From NCBI GenBank assembly GCA_003565035.1, contig PXDP01000176.1, positions 1 through 11,445 of the forward strand: 11,445 bases of DNA. The letters run 5' to 3'. This stretch comes from PVC group bacterium. GTDB lineage: Bacteria; Verrucomicrobiota; Kiritimatiellia; SS1-B-03-39; UBA6053. Numbering within the stretch: position 1 is the stretch's first letter; every line of letters starts with the position of its first letter. The translations under genes and the position numbers were made by a program. Positions 1 through 8,400 of this stretch are shown one piece after another. A model generated the notes under the pieces. The model saw only the letters and a list, made by a program, of their open reading frames with translations, searched no databases and was not told where the DNA came from.

Positions 1-1263
1 CTTGAAAACGATCTCCTGCGCATCGGTGTCGATGGAGGCATTGAAGTTGGGGAAAGCCTTGAGCGCGGAGCCGAGGATTTTGATCAGCATGGCGGTCATG
101 GTGAGCTTGGCCCCGGCTTTTTCGGCCTTGGGCTGGAAGCTCTTGCGCAACGCCTCGAGGTCGGTCACATCCGCATCGTCGAACTGGGTAACGTGCGGGA
201 TGGTGCTCCAGCAGTTGTCCATGTGCTCGACGGTCATTTTGCGGATGGTGCTCATTTTCTCGCGGTCGATCTTGCCGAAGGCGGAGAAGTCGGGCAGCGG
301 CACCTTCTTCAGCGGCGCCGAGGGTCCGGCGGCTGCGGGGGCGGAGCCTTTTTGCTGATGCAACTGCTTGGACCAGGCTTTGACATCCGCCAGGGAGATT
401 CGGCCTTTGGGACCGCTTCCGGGCACCTGATTGATGTCCACGCCAATCTCGCGGGCAAACTTGCGCACCGACGGCGCAGCGGGAACCGGAGAATGGTCCG
501 GACGCTTGGCGGCGGCCTGCAGCGGAGCGTCTTTTTTGGGGGCTTCGGAAGCTTTTTCCGCCGGCTTGGGTGCAGAGGCACCGGCCGGTTTGGAACCTTC
601 GGCTTTCGCCGGAGCCTTGGCCGCTTTTTTGGGCTTGGCGCCGCCGCCGGAATTCTCAATCACACCCACGGTATCGCCCACTTTGCCTTCGTCGCCTTCA
701 CCAATGTCCAGCGATTTAAGCGTGCCTGTGCAGGGCGCGGGCAGATCCACGGTGGCTTTGCCGGTTTCCAGTTCCATGAGCGGCTGGCCTTCGCTGACCG
801 TGTCGCCCACCGACACCAGCACCGTCACCACCGTGCCGCCTTCGACTCCCTCGCCAAGCGCGGGAATCACAATCGGCTCATCCCCGCCGGATTCATCGGA
901 CTCGTCAGACTCTTCGGTGGCTTCAGATTCGTCAGAGGTGTCAGAGTTGTCCGAGGTGTCCGATTCCTGCGCCGCCTCAGGTTCCTCCTCAGCGGGGGCC
1001 TCCTCAGCAGGGGCCTCTCCCCCACCCTCTCCGGACAGGCTGCCGATTTTCTGGTCGACTTTGATCGTGTCGCCTTCGCTCACATCGAGCGATTCGATGA
1101 CCCCGTCCGCCGGCGCGGGCACCTCAACGGTGGCTTTGCCGGTTTCGAGTTCAAAAAGGGTCTGTCCCTCGGTGACGCTGTCGCCAACGGCGACAGAGAG
1201 GTTGATGATTTCGCCGCCTTCGACGCCTTCACCCAGACTGGGAACGGTAAGATCGATTGCCAT
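1..1263 (-). CDS. aceF: Pyruvate dehydrogenase E2, dihydrolipoyllysine acetyltransferase (3' end missing)
   Basis: This is the acetyltransferase core subunit of pyruvate dehydrogenase, which moves the acetyl group from E1 to CoA through lipoyl-lysine arms. The frame is open from ATG at 1263 to the window edge (421 codons), so the end of the catalytic domain with its HxxxDG motif is not visible. Domains in order: lipoyl domain 1 (residues 1-76, lysine K43 in ETGKA), a Ser/Asp/Glu-rich linker (77-128), lipoyl domain 2 (129-203, lysine K169 in ETGKA), an Ala/Lys/Pro linker (about 205-262), a peripheral subunit-binding domain (about 263-299, with VRKFAREIGVD and GPKGRI), and the start of the catalytic domain (from about 320, with FPNFNAS at 404-410). 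The start is supported by AAGGGAG eight bases upstream and by the lipoyl domain beginning directly at Met. It lies 18 bases after aceE, so it belongs to the same operon. Both lipoyl lysines follow Gly instead of the usual Asp. Confidence 0.96.
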   Translation of the reverse strand, partial: MAIDLTVPSLGEGVEGGEIINLSVAVGDSVTEGQTLFELETGKATVEVPAPADGVIESLDVSEGDTIKVDQKIGSLSGEGGGEAPAEEAPAEEEPEAAQESDTSDNSDTSDESEATEESDESDESGGDEPIVIPALGEGVEGGTVVTVLVSVGDTVSEGQPLMELETGKATVDLPAPCTGTLKSLDIGEGDEGKVGDTVGVIENSGGGAKPKKAAKAPAKAEGSKPAGASAPKPAEKASEAPKKDAPLQAAAKRPDHSPVPAAPSVRKFAREIGVDINQVPGSGPKGRISLADVKAWSKQLHQQKGSAPAAAGPSAPLKKVPLPDFSAFGKIDREKMSTIRKMTVEHMDNCWSTIPHVTQFDDADVTDLEALRKSFQPKAEKAGAKLTMTAMLIKILGSALKAFPNFNASIDTDAQEIVFK

Positions 1264-1281
1264 AGTGTTTTCTCCCTTGAA

Positions 1282-3939
1282 TTAGGCCTGAAGCGGGTTG
1301 GGTTTTTCCACATCAATCCCGAGGTCTTTGATCGCCTTGGGCAGGACATCGGCTTTGAGTTCGCCTTTCTTCACCAGCAGGGTGAGGGTGGCGAGGACCA
1401 CGTATTTGTGGTCCACCTCAAAGAAGTCCCGCAGCGCGGCCCGGCTTTCGGAACGGCCGAAGCCGTTGGTGCCGAGCGACTGCAGGGAGCCGGGCATCCA
1501 GCGCGCCAGGGTGTCGGACAGCGTCTTCATGTAGTCGCTGCTGGTCACAAACACATCCGGCTCTCCTTTAAAGAGCGTCTGCACATAAGGTACTTTCGCT
1601 TCTTTTTCCGGATTCAGCAGATTGTAGCGGTCGCACTCCAGCGCGTCATCGGTCAGTTCTTTGTAACTGGTAACCGAGTAGACGTTGGTGGGGATTTTGT
1701 ACTGTTCCGCCAGAATCTCGGAGGCCTTCACCACCTCGTTGAGAATGGTGCCGGAACCAAGCAGGTTGGCTTTGGCTTTGCCTTTCGCCGGGGCCCGGAA
1801 CTTGTAGCAGCCTTTGATGATGCCTTCCTTGACGTTTTTGCCTTCGGGGATCGGCGGCATCTTGTAGTTTTCGTTCATGGCCGTGATGTAATAGAAGACA
1901 TCCTTGCCCTCGTGGTACATCTCGCGAATGCCGTACTCGATAATCGCCGCCATTTCGTAAGCGTAGGCCGGATCGTAGCTCTTGCAGTTCGGCACCGTGG
2001 CCGAGATCACATGACTGTGTCCGTCCTCGTGCTGCAGGCCCTCACCGTTGAGGGTGGTGCGTCCGGCGGTTCCGCCGATGAGGAAGCCCTTGGTGCGGCT
2101 GTCGGCGGCGGCCCAGATCAGGTCGGCCACCCGCTGGAATCCAAACATCGAATAGAAGATATAAAACGGAATCATGTTCAACTGATGCACCGAGTAGCTC
2201 GTACCCGCAGCAATCCAGCTCGCGGTCGCGCCGGCCTCGTTGATGCCCTCCTGGAGCAACTGACCGTCTTTCGCCTCTTTGTAATACATCAGCGATTCGC
2301 GGTCCACCGGGGTGTAAAGCTGACCGGTGGGCGCGTAAATTCCGCACTGTGCAAAGAGCGATTCCATGCCGAAGGTCCGCGATTCGTCGGGAATGATCGG
2401 CACAATCAGTTTGCCGACGTTCTTGTCTTTCAGCAGTTTGCTGACAATGCGGCCGACCACCATGGTGGTGGACGCTTCGCGGTCGCCGGTGCCCGCATCG
2501 AACTCGTCGTAGAGTCCCTCTTTGGGGAGATCGAGCGGTTTGGTGACCGACACGCGGGTGGGCACGAATCCGCCAAGCGCGGCCCGGCGTTCACGCAGGT
2601 ATTCCATCTCCACGCTGTCCTGCGCCGGACGGTAGAACGGTGCTTTGGCGACATCCTCGTCGCTGATCGGAATCCCGAAACGGGTCCGGAAACTCAGCAG
2701 CTCGTCCTCATTGAGCTTCTTCTGGTTGTGGGCAATGTTTTTGCCTTCGCCCGCCTCGCCCAGACCGTATCCTTTCACGGTCTTGGCAATCACGATGGTC
2801 GGCATGCCTTCGGTTTCCACCGCCGCCTTGTAGGCGTTGTAGACTTTGACCGGATCATGACCGCCGCGCTTGAGTTTCTTGAGTTCCTGATCGGCCATGT
2901 TGGCCACCAGCTTCTTAAGTTCCTCGTTGGCGCCGAAGAAGTTTTCGCGCACATATTTGCCGTCGGAAATCGAGTATTTCTGGTACTGCCCGTCCACCGT
3001 CTCCTCAAAGCGTTTCACCAGCGCGTTGGTGTTGTCGCGGGCCAGCAGGGTGTCCCATTCGGAGCCCCACAGACACTTGATCACATTCCAGCCGGCGGAC
3101 CGGAATCGGGCCTCCATTTCGCGGACGATGCTGCCGTTGCCGCGCACCGGACCGTCCAGCCGCTGCAGGTTGCAGTTCAGCACGAAGACCAGGTTGTCGA
3201 GTTTTTCGCGGCCGGCGATACTGATGCAGCCGGTGGTTTCGGGTTCGTCGGACTCGCCGTCGCCAATGAAACACCAGACTTTCTGATTGTCTTTGGGTTT
3301 CAGCCCGCGGTTTTCCAGATATTTCAGGAAACGCGCCTGGTAAATCGCCATCAGCGGCCCCAGTCCCATAGACACGGTGGGGAATTTCCAGAAATCTTTC
3401 ATCAGCCAGGGGTGCGGATAGGAACTCAGACCGCCGCCCGGTGCCAGCTCGCGGCGGAAATTGCCGAGCTGCTGTTCATTCAGACGTCCTTCCACAAAGG
3501 CCCGCGCGTAAATGCCGGGAGACGCATGGCCCTGGAAAAAGACCAGATCGCCGGGATGCTTCTCGGAATGTCCGTGCCAGAAATGGTTGAATCCAATTTC
3601 GTAAAGCGTTGCCGCCGAGGCGTAGGTGGAAATGTGACCGCCAATGCCGTCCAGCTTTTTGTTCGCCCGAGTGACCATCGCCATGGCGTTCCAGCGGATG
3701 ATGCTCTTGATGCGCCGTTCTATCTCGCGGCTGCCGGGAAACGGGGCCTGCTTGTCCGGCGATATCGTATTCAAATACGGGGTGTTCAGGGGATGCTCAA
3801 AGGTCAGTCCCGCTTTTTGCGCTTCAGCCTGCAAAGCCGTCATGATCGCTTTGGCCTGTTCCGGCCCGGAAAGCTTCAATACGTCCCGTAAAGACTCCTG
3901 CCACTCCTGCAACTCGATCTGGTCGTGAATTTCACTCAT
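1282..3939 (-). CDS. aceE: Pyruvate dehydrogenase E1 component, homodimeric type
   Basis: This is the thiamine-diphosphate E1 subunit, which decarboxylates pyruvate and acetylates the lipoyl group of E2. The product is 885 residues, close to the 887 of E. coli AceE. Visible motifs are GGHISTYASAATLYEIGFNHF from residue 101 (H102 aligns with E. coli H106), FQGHASPG with H138, the ThDP/Mg motif beginning GDGESDEPE at 226 and ending NLVFVLNCN near 257, LDGPVRGN, KNIAHNQKK with H404 (E. coli H407), and IIPDESRTFGMESLF from 515. The frame is open further upstream to 4035, but those 32 extra residues are poor in family features. MSEIHDQIELQEW matches the usual N-terminus and is preceded by a weak AGGA about 11 bases away, so 3939 was chosen. 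It is transcribed ahead of aceF with an 18-base gap. E3 (lpd) is not in the window. No truncation or frameshift was seen. Confidence 0.97.
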   Translation of the reverse strand: MSEIHDQIELQEWQESLRDVLKLSGPEQAKAIMTALQAEAQKAGLTFEHPLNTPYLNTISPDKQAPFPGSREIERRIKSIIRWNAMAMVTRANKKLDGIGGHISTYASAATLYEIGFNHFWHGHSEKHPGDLVFFQGHASPGIYARAFVEGRLNEQQLGNFRRELAPGGGLSSYPHPWLMKDFWKFPTVSMGLGPLMAIYQARFLKYLENRGLKPKDNQKVWCFIGDGESDEPETTGCISIAGREKLDNLVFVLNCNLQRLDGPVRGNGSIVREMEARFRSAGWNVIKCLWGSEWDTLLARDNTNALVKRFEETVDGQYQKYSISDGKYVRENFFGANEELKKLVANMADQELKKLKRGGHDPVKVYNAYKAAVETEGMPTIVIAKTVKGYGLGEAGEGKNIAHNQKKLNEDELLSFRTRFGIPISDEDVAKAPFYRPAQDSVEMEYLRERRAALGGFVPTRVSVTKPLDLPKEGLYDEFDAGTGDREASTTMVVGRIVSKLLKDKNVGKLIVPIIPDESRTFGMESLFAQCGIYAPTGQLYTPVDRESLMYYKEAKDGQLLQEGINEAGATASWIAAGTSYSVHQLNMIPFYIFYSMFGFQRVADLIWAAADSRTKGFLIGGTAGRTTLNGEGLQHEDGHSHVISATVPNCKSYDPAYAYEMAAIIEYGIREMYHEGKDVFYYITAMNENYKMPPIPEGKNVKEGIIKGCYKFRAPAKGKAKANLLGSGTILNEVVKASEILAEQYKIPTNVYSVTSYKELTDDALECDRYNLLNPEKEAKVPYVQTLFKGEPDVFVTSSDYMKTLSDTLARWMPGSLQSLGTNGFGRSESRAALRDFFEVDHKYVVLATLTLLVKKGELKADVLPKAIKDLGIDVEKPNPLQA

Positions 3940-4106
3940 AGGGTCATGTGTCCTGTGTTGAAAAAAAAGGTGGGTTTCTCTTCCGAAAACCATAGGAAAA
4001 AAAGGCATTCGAGCCAGGCGAACACCGAGGTCCACCTATACCCCGACCCGACAGGATTGGAAGGAAAAAAAGGCCGGATTCGGAAAATCGACACTTTTTT
4101 ACACCT
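3940..4106 (-). promoter_or_regulatory. Leader region upstream of aceEF
   Basis: This is the non-coding, lower-GC stretch immediately upstream of aceE, so the aceEF promoter is expected here or slightly further upstream. I could not pick a convincing -35/-10 pair. The stretch carries several homopolymer runs on the transcribed strand, including an 8-base T run about 20 bases before the start codon, and a 13-bp direct repeat listed separately. The assignment as a regulatory leader comes from position only. Confidence 0.35.
3994..4074. repeat. 13-bp exact direct repeat in the aceE leader
   Basis: AGGAAAAAAAGGC occurs at 3994-4006 and again at 4062-4074, exactly 68 bases apart. On the aceE strand it reads GCCTTTTTTTCCT, a pyrimidine tract in the untranslated leader. 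It could be a protein-binding site, a pausing site, or chance in a homopolymer-rich region. No function can be assigned from sequence alone. Confidence 0.5.
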
Positions 4107-4205
4107 TTACAAGAAAGCAAGATCCATCGTTTTTCCCGATACTTCGTTTTTTGCCTCAAAATTTTCTTCACGAAACATTAAAAAATCGCGAGTTTCACCC
4201 AACAT
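4107..4205 (-). CDS. Possible 32-residue small protein or leader peptide
   Basis: This short frame begins at ATG 4205 and ends at TAA 4107. It encodes 32 residues, starting MLGETRDFLMFREEN and ending MDLAFL. It is preceded by AGGAGAGGG, a strong Shine-Dalgarno sequence, though the spacing is short (4 bases after AGGAG). It lies between the nucleotidyltransferase remnant and aceE, on the same strand as both. The peptide is charged, has no signal peptide or membrane segment, and I recognise no family. It might be a leader peptide of aceEF, a fragment of an older gene, or chance. Confidence 0.22.
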   Translation of the reverse strand: MLGETRDFLMFREENFEAKNEVSGKTMDLAFL

Positions 4206-4227
4206 CCCTCTCCTATCCGACAGGCGG

Positions 4228-4545
4228 CTAGGCCGGCGGGTCAATCTGCAGACGCAGGTCATCCGGCAGCGCCTCCCATAAATGCGGGTGACTTTCCACC
4301 AGGCGGGCGATGTCCGCCAGATCCTTGATACGCTTGCTCTGGCGGCGCTGCGACTCTGACCAGGCTTTGATTTTTCCCCTGAGTGTATCCTCCAACGAAG
4401 CCACCCGCATCAGGATCCCGTGAACATCCGCCGCGACCGAACGTTTCGGATACTCCACATAAAAATCTTCCGTGCTCAATTGAATACTGACCGCTGATTT
4501 TGCCCGGAAGTTTGCCAATCGTAAAATTGCTTCGAGGTCATGGAA
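4228..4545 (-). pseudogene. C-terminal remnant of a nucleotidyltransferase-like (AbiEii/MNT-type) gene
   Basis: The minus-strand frame is open from just after a TAA at 4546-4548 to TAG at 4228-4230, about 105 codons. The only usable start is a TTG at 4518, giving 96 residues. The C-terminal half, with VASLEDTLRGKIKAWS, RRQSKRIKDLADIARLVESHP and LPDDLRLQ, resembles the end of small nucleotidyltransferase-fold proteins, in which an LED...K...KDLxDIxxL pattern follows the catalytic domain. The N-terminal catalytic part (GGxAxxxxG and DxDL motifs) is absent, and no upstream frame restores it. The simplest reading is a decayed, 5'-truncated gene. A stand-alone short protein is possible, but no clear Shine-Dalgarno sequence precedes the TTG. 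Family recognition is from memory of the pattern, so it is moderate. Confidence 0.5.
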
Positions 4546-4553
4546 TTAGGATT

Positions 4554-4721
4554 ATTCGTGGTTCATGTGGAGTTTCAAGCCTCTAAATTGCTACCGTATG
4601 CGGCCGGAATATGCAATGATCATTTGAAAATGTAGCGTCCCTATTCGCGGGACGGCTCTGCCATTCGCGGGCTCTCTCTTCCCCCATCCGTAGTCCCGCA
4701 GTCCGGCAAGGCTATCCGTGG
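4554..4721. repeat. Five dispersed copies of an 8-bp motif (ATYCGYRG)
   Basis: This spacer between the nucleotidyltransferase remnant and the toxin-antitoxin pair has no convincing gene. It contains ATTCGTGG (4554-4561), ATTCGCGG (4643-4650 and 4663-4670), ATCCGTAG (4686-4693) and ATCCGTGG (4714-4721). On the minus strand the consensus is CYRCGRAT. The second copy lies mostly in the loop and right arm of a small stem, GTCCC at 4637-4641 with GGGAC at 4649-4653. The last copy ends one base before the antitoxin -35 box. Copies are all in one orientation with irregular spacing (89, 20, 23 and 28 bases between starts). Confidence 0.45.
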
Positions 4722-4722
4722 T

Positions 4723-4758
4723 TTGACAAATCAGAAACTCCTTACTACACTGTAAGGA
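4723..4758 (+). promoter_or_regulatory. Promoter and operator of the toxin-antitoxin operon
   Basis: A consensus -35 box TTGACA (4723-4728) is followed after 17 bases by a -10 box TACACT (4746-4751). The -10 box is the exact 6-base spacer of a perfect 7-bp inverted repeat, TCCTTAC (4739-4745) and GTAAGGA (4752-4758). AbrB-type antitoxins commonly autorepress by binding palindromes in their own promoter, so this is probably the operator: a dimer bound here would cover the -10 element. The promoter geometry and the symmetry are directly visible; binding is inferred. Confidence 0.75.
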
Positions 4759-4780
4759 ATAAAACATCAGGAGTACAATT

Positions 4781-5029
4781 ATGATTACAGCCACATTGAC
4801 AAGCAAAGGGCAGCTCACACTCCCAAAGGCTATACGGGATTCGCTCCACCTCCGCACCGGTGATCGGATTCGGTTCCAACTTACAGACAACGGAGAAGCT
4901 GTATTGAAACCCATCACAAAGTCGGTGGATGATGTGTTTGGTCGTCTTCATGATCCAGCCCAAGCCTCTGTATCCGTTGATGAAATGAACGCCGCCATTG
5001 CCGCTCGCTTTAAAAACAGAGCCCAATGA
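4781..5029 (+). CDS. vapB: AbrB/SpoVT-type antitoxin (VapB-like)
   Basis: This 82-residue protein is the DNA-binding antitoxin of a type II toxin-antitoxin pair. Residues 1-45 form the swapped-hairpin AbrB domain, with the hallmark TLTSKGQLTLPKAIRD followed by LRTGDRIRF. Residues 46-82 (SVDDVFGRLHD through SVDEMNAAIAARFK) match the toxin-wrapping tail seen in this antitoxin type. The start is fixed by AGGAG at 4769-4773, seven bases before ATG, and by the strong promoter upstream. Its TGA overlaps the ATG of the toxin by four bases (ATGA), so translation is probably coupled. Base composition is visibly more AT-rich than aceEF or nifJ, which fits horizontal acquisition. Confidence 0.92.
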   Translation: MITATLTSKGQLTLPKAIRDSLHLRTGDRIRFQLTDNGEAVLKPITKSVDDVFGRLHDPAQASVSVDEMNAAIAARFKNRAQ

Positions 5030-5430
5030 TTGCTACCGACACAAATATCATTATCCGCTTTCTTGTAAAAGATGATCCCGAACAGGCAGAAGCGGTTCGC
5101 CGAATGCTCAAAGAGGCTGAACAACAACGAGAACACTTGCTGATTCCGTTATTGGTCCTCTTAGAAACGATTTGGGTGCTTGAAAGCGTCTACAATAAAA
5201 CCGCAACAGAAATTATAGATGCCATCAATGATCTCCGCCTCATGTCTGTGTTCATGTTTGAGTCTGATTCTGTCGTGGAGCGTTTCATTTCCAAAGCCAG
5301 AAAATTTCACGCTGACTTATCCGATATTCTGATTACAGAGTCCTGCCAAATGGCGAGCTGTGAATATCTCATAACCTTTGACAAAAAAGCTTCGAAGCTT
5401 CCAAGCGTTCGTCTTTTAAAAACTCACTGA
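5026..5430 (+). CDS. vapC: PIN-domain toxin (VapC-like ribonuclease)
   Basis: This 134-residue protein is a predicted Mg-dependent endoribonuclease that would cut RNA (often tRNA or rRNA in this family) unless bound by the antitoxin. The PIN acidic residues are visible: D5 in ATDTNIIIRFL, E47 in LLETIW, D97/D100 in HADLSDILI, and D119 in ITFDKKASKL. Length is typical for VapC. The gene starts inside the antitoxin stop codon (4-base overlap). Its third codon positions are AT-rich compared with the neighbouring nifJ. No terminator is evident between its stop and nifJ 63 bases later on the same strand, so some read-through into nifJ is possible. The RNA target cannot be told from sequence. Confidence 0.93.
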   Translation: MIATDTNIIIRFLVKDDPEQAEAVRRMLKEAEQQREHLLIPLLVLLETIWVLESVYNKTATEIIDAINDLRLMSVFMFESDSVVERFISKARKFHADLSDILITESCQMASCEYLITFDKKASKLPSVRLLKTH

Positions 5431-5458
5431 GAGTCCAAACAGATTCCGTCGTGAAAGA

Positions 5459-5486
5459 TTGACCCTTTTTCGATCGCGCTTATAGA
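5459..5486 (+). promoter_or_regulatory. Possible nifJ promoter
   Basis: TTGACC (5459-5464) and TATAGA (5481-5486) are separated by 16 bases, a reasonable -35/-10 pair. However, the -10 ends only seven bases before the ATG at 5494 and overlaps the Shine-Dalgarno sequence GAGG (5485-5488). A transcript from it would start at or next to the start codon and would lack that site. Either the message is leaderless from this promoter, or transcription comes from further upstream, including the toxin-antitoxin promoter. Confidence 0.3.
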
Positions 5487-5493
5487 GGAAACG

Positions 5494-8400
5494 ATGGCTC
5501 CTTCATCCCCTCAACACTCCACCTTATGCCTCGACGGCAATCACGCCGCTGCGGATGTGGCCTACCGCCTGAACGAACTGTGCGCGATTTATCCGATCAC
5601 CCCCTCCTCCAAAATGGGCGAGCTGGCCGATGAGTGGAGCCACCGCGGCCGCCCCAACCTCTGGGGCGCGGTGCCGGAAGTGGTGGAAATGCAAAGCGAA
5701 GGCGGCGCCGCCGGGGCTCTGCACGGCGCCCTGCAGACCGGTGCCCTGGCCACCACCTTCACCTCCTCCCAGGGCCTGCTGCTGATGCTGCCCAACTTCT
5801 ACAAAATCGCCGGCGAACTCACCCCCTGCGCCGTGCATGTCGCCGCCCGCGCCCTCGCCACCCAGGGCCTGTCGATTTTCGGGGATCACTCCGATGTCAT
5901 GGCCGCCCGCACCACCGGCTTTGCGTTGCTCTTCGCCGCCTCCGTGCAGGAGGCCCACGATTTCGCCCTCATCAGCCAGGCCGCCTCCCTCCAGGGCCGC
6001 ATTCCGTTTCTCCACATTTTCGACGGCTTCCGCACCTCCCACGAAATCGCCCCGGTCGACCGGCTCACGGACGACACCCTGCGCGCGCTCATCGACCCCG
6101 AGGCCCTGAATGCCCACCGCGCCCGCAGCCTCAACCCCAACCGTCCTGTCCTCCGCGGCACCGCCCAGAATCCGGATGTCTTTTTTCAGAGCCGCGAGTC
6201 GGTCAATGCCTATTATGACGCTCTCCCGGAGATCGTCCAGTCCCGGATGGACCGCCTCGCCGCCGAAACCGGCCGGGCCTATCACCTCATCGACTACCAC
6301 GGAGCCCCGGATGCCGAACGCGTCATTGTCATTATGGGCTCCGGCGCGGTCACCGCCGCCGAAACCGCCGCGCACCTCGTGCAACTGGGCCAAAAGGTCG
6401 GCGTGCTCACCGTGCGTCTGTACCGTCCCTGGCCGGCGGAGGCCTTTCTTGAGGCCCTCCCCGCATCGGTCCAATCTGTCGCCGTGCTCGACCGCACCAA
6501 AGAGCCCGGTGCTCCGGCGGAACCGCTTTGCCTCGACGTGGCCGCCACCCTGCAATCCACCCGCCCCGGCCTTCGCATCCTCGGCGGCCGCTACGGACTC
6601 GGCTCCAAAGAATTCACTCCCGCCATGGTCCGTGCGGTGTTCGACGAACTCGCCCGCGACACCCCCAAGCCCCGCTTCACCGTCGGTATCGAAGACGACC
6701 TCACCCAGCTCAGCCTGTCCATCGATCCCGCGTTCCACCTCGAAGACCCCGCCGCCACCCGCGCCCTCTTCTACGGCCTCGGCTCCGACGGCACCGTCGG
6801 CGCCAACCGGAACACCCTCAACATCCTTTCCGAACACACCGGTCTCCACGTCCAGGGCTACTTTGTCTTCGACTCCAACAAATCCGGCTCCCGCACCGTC
6901 TCCCACCTCCGCTTCGGCCCCAATCCCGTCCGTGCGCCCTACCTCATTCAATCGGCCAATTTTATCGCCTGCCACCACTTCAGCTTTGTCAAAATTCTCG
7001 ACCTGCTGGAAAACGCCGCCCCTGGGGCCATCCTTCTCCTCAATGCGCCCCACGGTCCCGACACCCTGCCGAAGCATCTGCCCCGGGAAATGCTCGAAGA
7101 CATCCGCCGCCTGAACCTCAGCCTGCATGTCATCGATGCCGCCCGCGTGGCCCGCGAAGCCGGCCTCGGCGGGCGCATCAACACCGTCATGCAAACCTGC
7201 TTCTTCGCCCTCAGCGGCATCCTCCCCCGCGAAGAGGCACTTGAGGCCGTCCGCACCGAAATCCGCCGATCCTACGGCAGCAAAGGCGCGGACATCGTGA
7301 CCAAAAATCTGGCCGCCGTCGACACCTGCCTCCAACACCTGCATCCCGTTCCCCTGCCGGAGGACCTTCCCGCAAACGCGCCCCGCGAAAACCCAGTGCC
7401 CCGGGACGCCCCCGACTTCGTGCGCAACGTCACCGGACCCCTGCTGGCCGGAAAAGGCGATGCCCTCCCGGTCAGCGCCCTGCCCGCCGACGGCACCTGG
7501 CCGGTCGGCACCGCCAAATGGAGCAAGCGCGACCTCTCCGCCATCGTGCCCGCCTGGGAACCGGATCTCTGCATCCAGTGCGGACACTGCGTGCTGGTCT
7601 GTCCCCACGGTGTCATCACCGTCAGGCAGGCCGAAGCCGCGCAGGTCCCCGACCCCGTGCCCTCCTCTCCCCTGCGCGGGGTCGATCCCGGAGAAAATCT
7701 GCGCTATCTGCTCAACATCTCCCTGCCCGACTGCACCGGCTGCGGACTCTGCGTGGAAATCTGCCCCGCCAAAGACCGCACCAACCCCAGCCGCAAATCC
7801 CTCAACCTCGTCGAAAAAACCGACCACAGCGAGGTCCAGCGGCTCTTCGACGCCATTCCCGTGCGGCACGATCAAACCAACCCCGCCACCGTGCGCGGGG
7901 TCCAGTATCTCCCCGGCACCTTCGAATTCCCCGGTGCCTGCGCCGGCTGCGGGGAGACGCCCTACCTGCGCCTGGTCAGTCAGCTCTTCGGCGACCGCAT
8001 GCTGATCGCCAACGCCACCGGATGTTCCTCCATCTACGGCGGCAATCTGCCCACCACTCCGTGGACCACCGACAACCACGGACGCGGTCCCGCCTGGTCC
8101 AATTCGCTCTTTGAAGACAACGCCGAATTCGGATACGGCTTCCGCCTCGGGGTCAATGCCCTCACCCGCCAGGCCTTCGCCTCGCTCACCGAGCTGGCCC
8201 CGGCACTGAACCTTCCGCCGGACACCGCCCGCCTCCTCGGTCCGCCGCCCGAAACGCCCACCGAATTCACCCGCCACCGCCACGCCCTCGAGCGCGTGCT
8301 CACCGCCGCCCGCGCCCTGCCCGACACCGCCGCCCGGCGAACCCTCCTCGAGCTGGGCGATCATCTCGTTCCCCGCTCGGTCTGGATCATCGGCGGCGAC

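Noticed and set aside
193..3891. Plus-strand open frame of 1232 codons opposite aceF and aceE
   Set aside because: It is antisense to two clearly homologous genes and is rich in His/Arg/Gly/Phe as expected from complementing GC-biased codons. It has no recognisable domain.
3940..4035. 32-residue N-terminal extension of AceE
   Set aside because: The family N-terminus matches the Met at 3939, and the extension would run through the homopolymer-rich leader.
3944..4171. 75-codon minus-strand frame in the aceE leader
   Set aside because: It has unusual Arg/Lys/Phe-rich composition driven by the homopolymer runs, no clear ribosome site and no recognised family. It also overlaps the better-supported small frame at 4107-4205.
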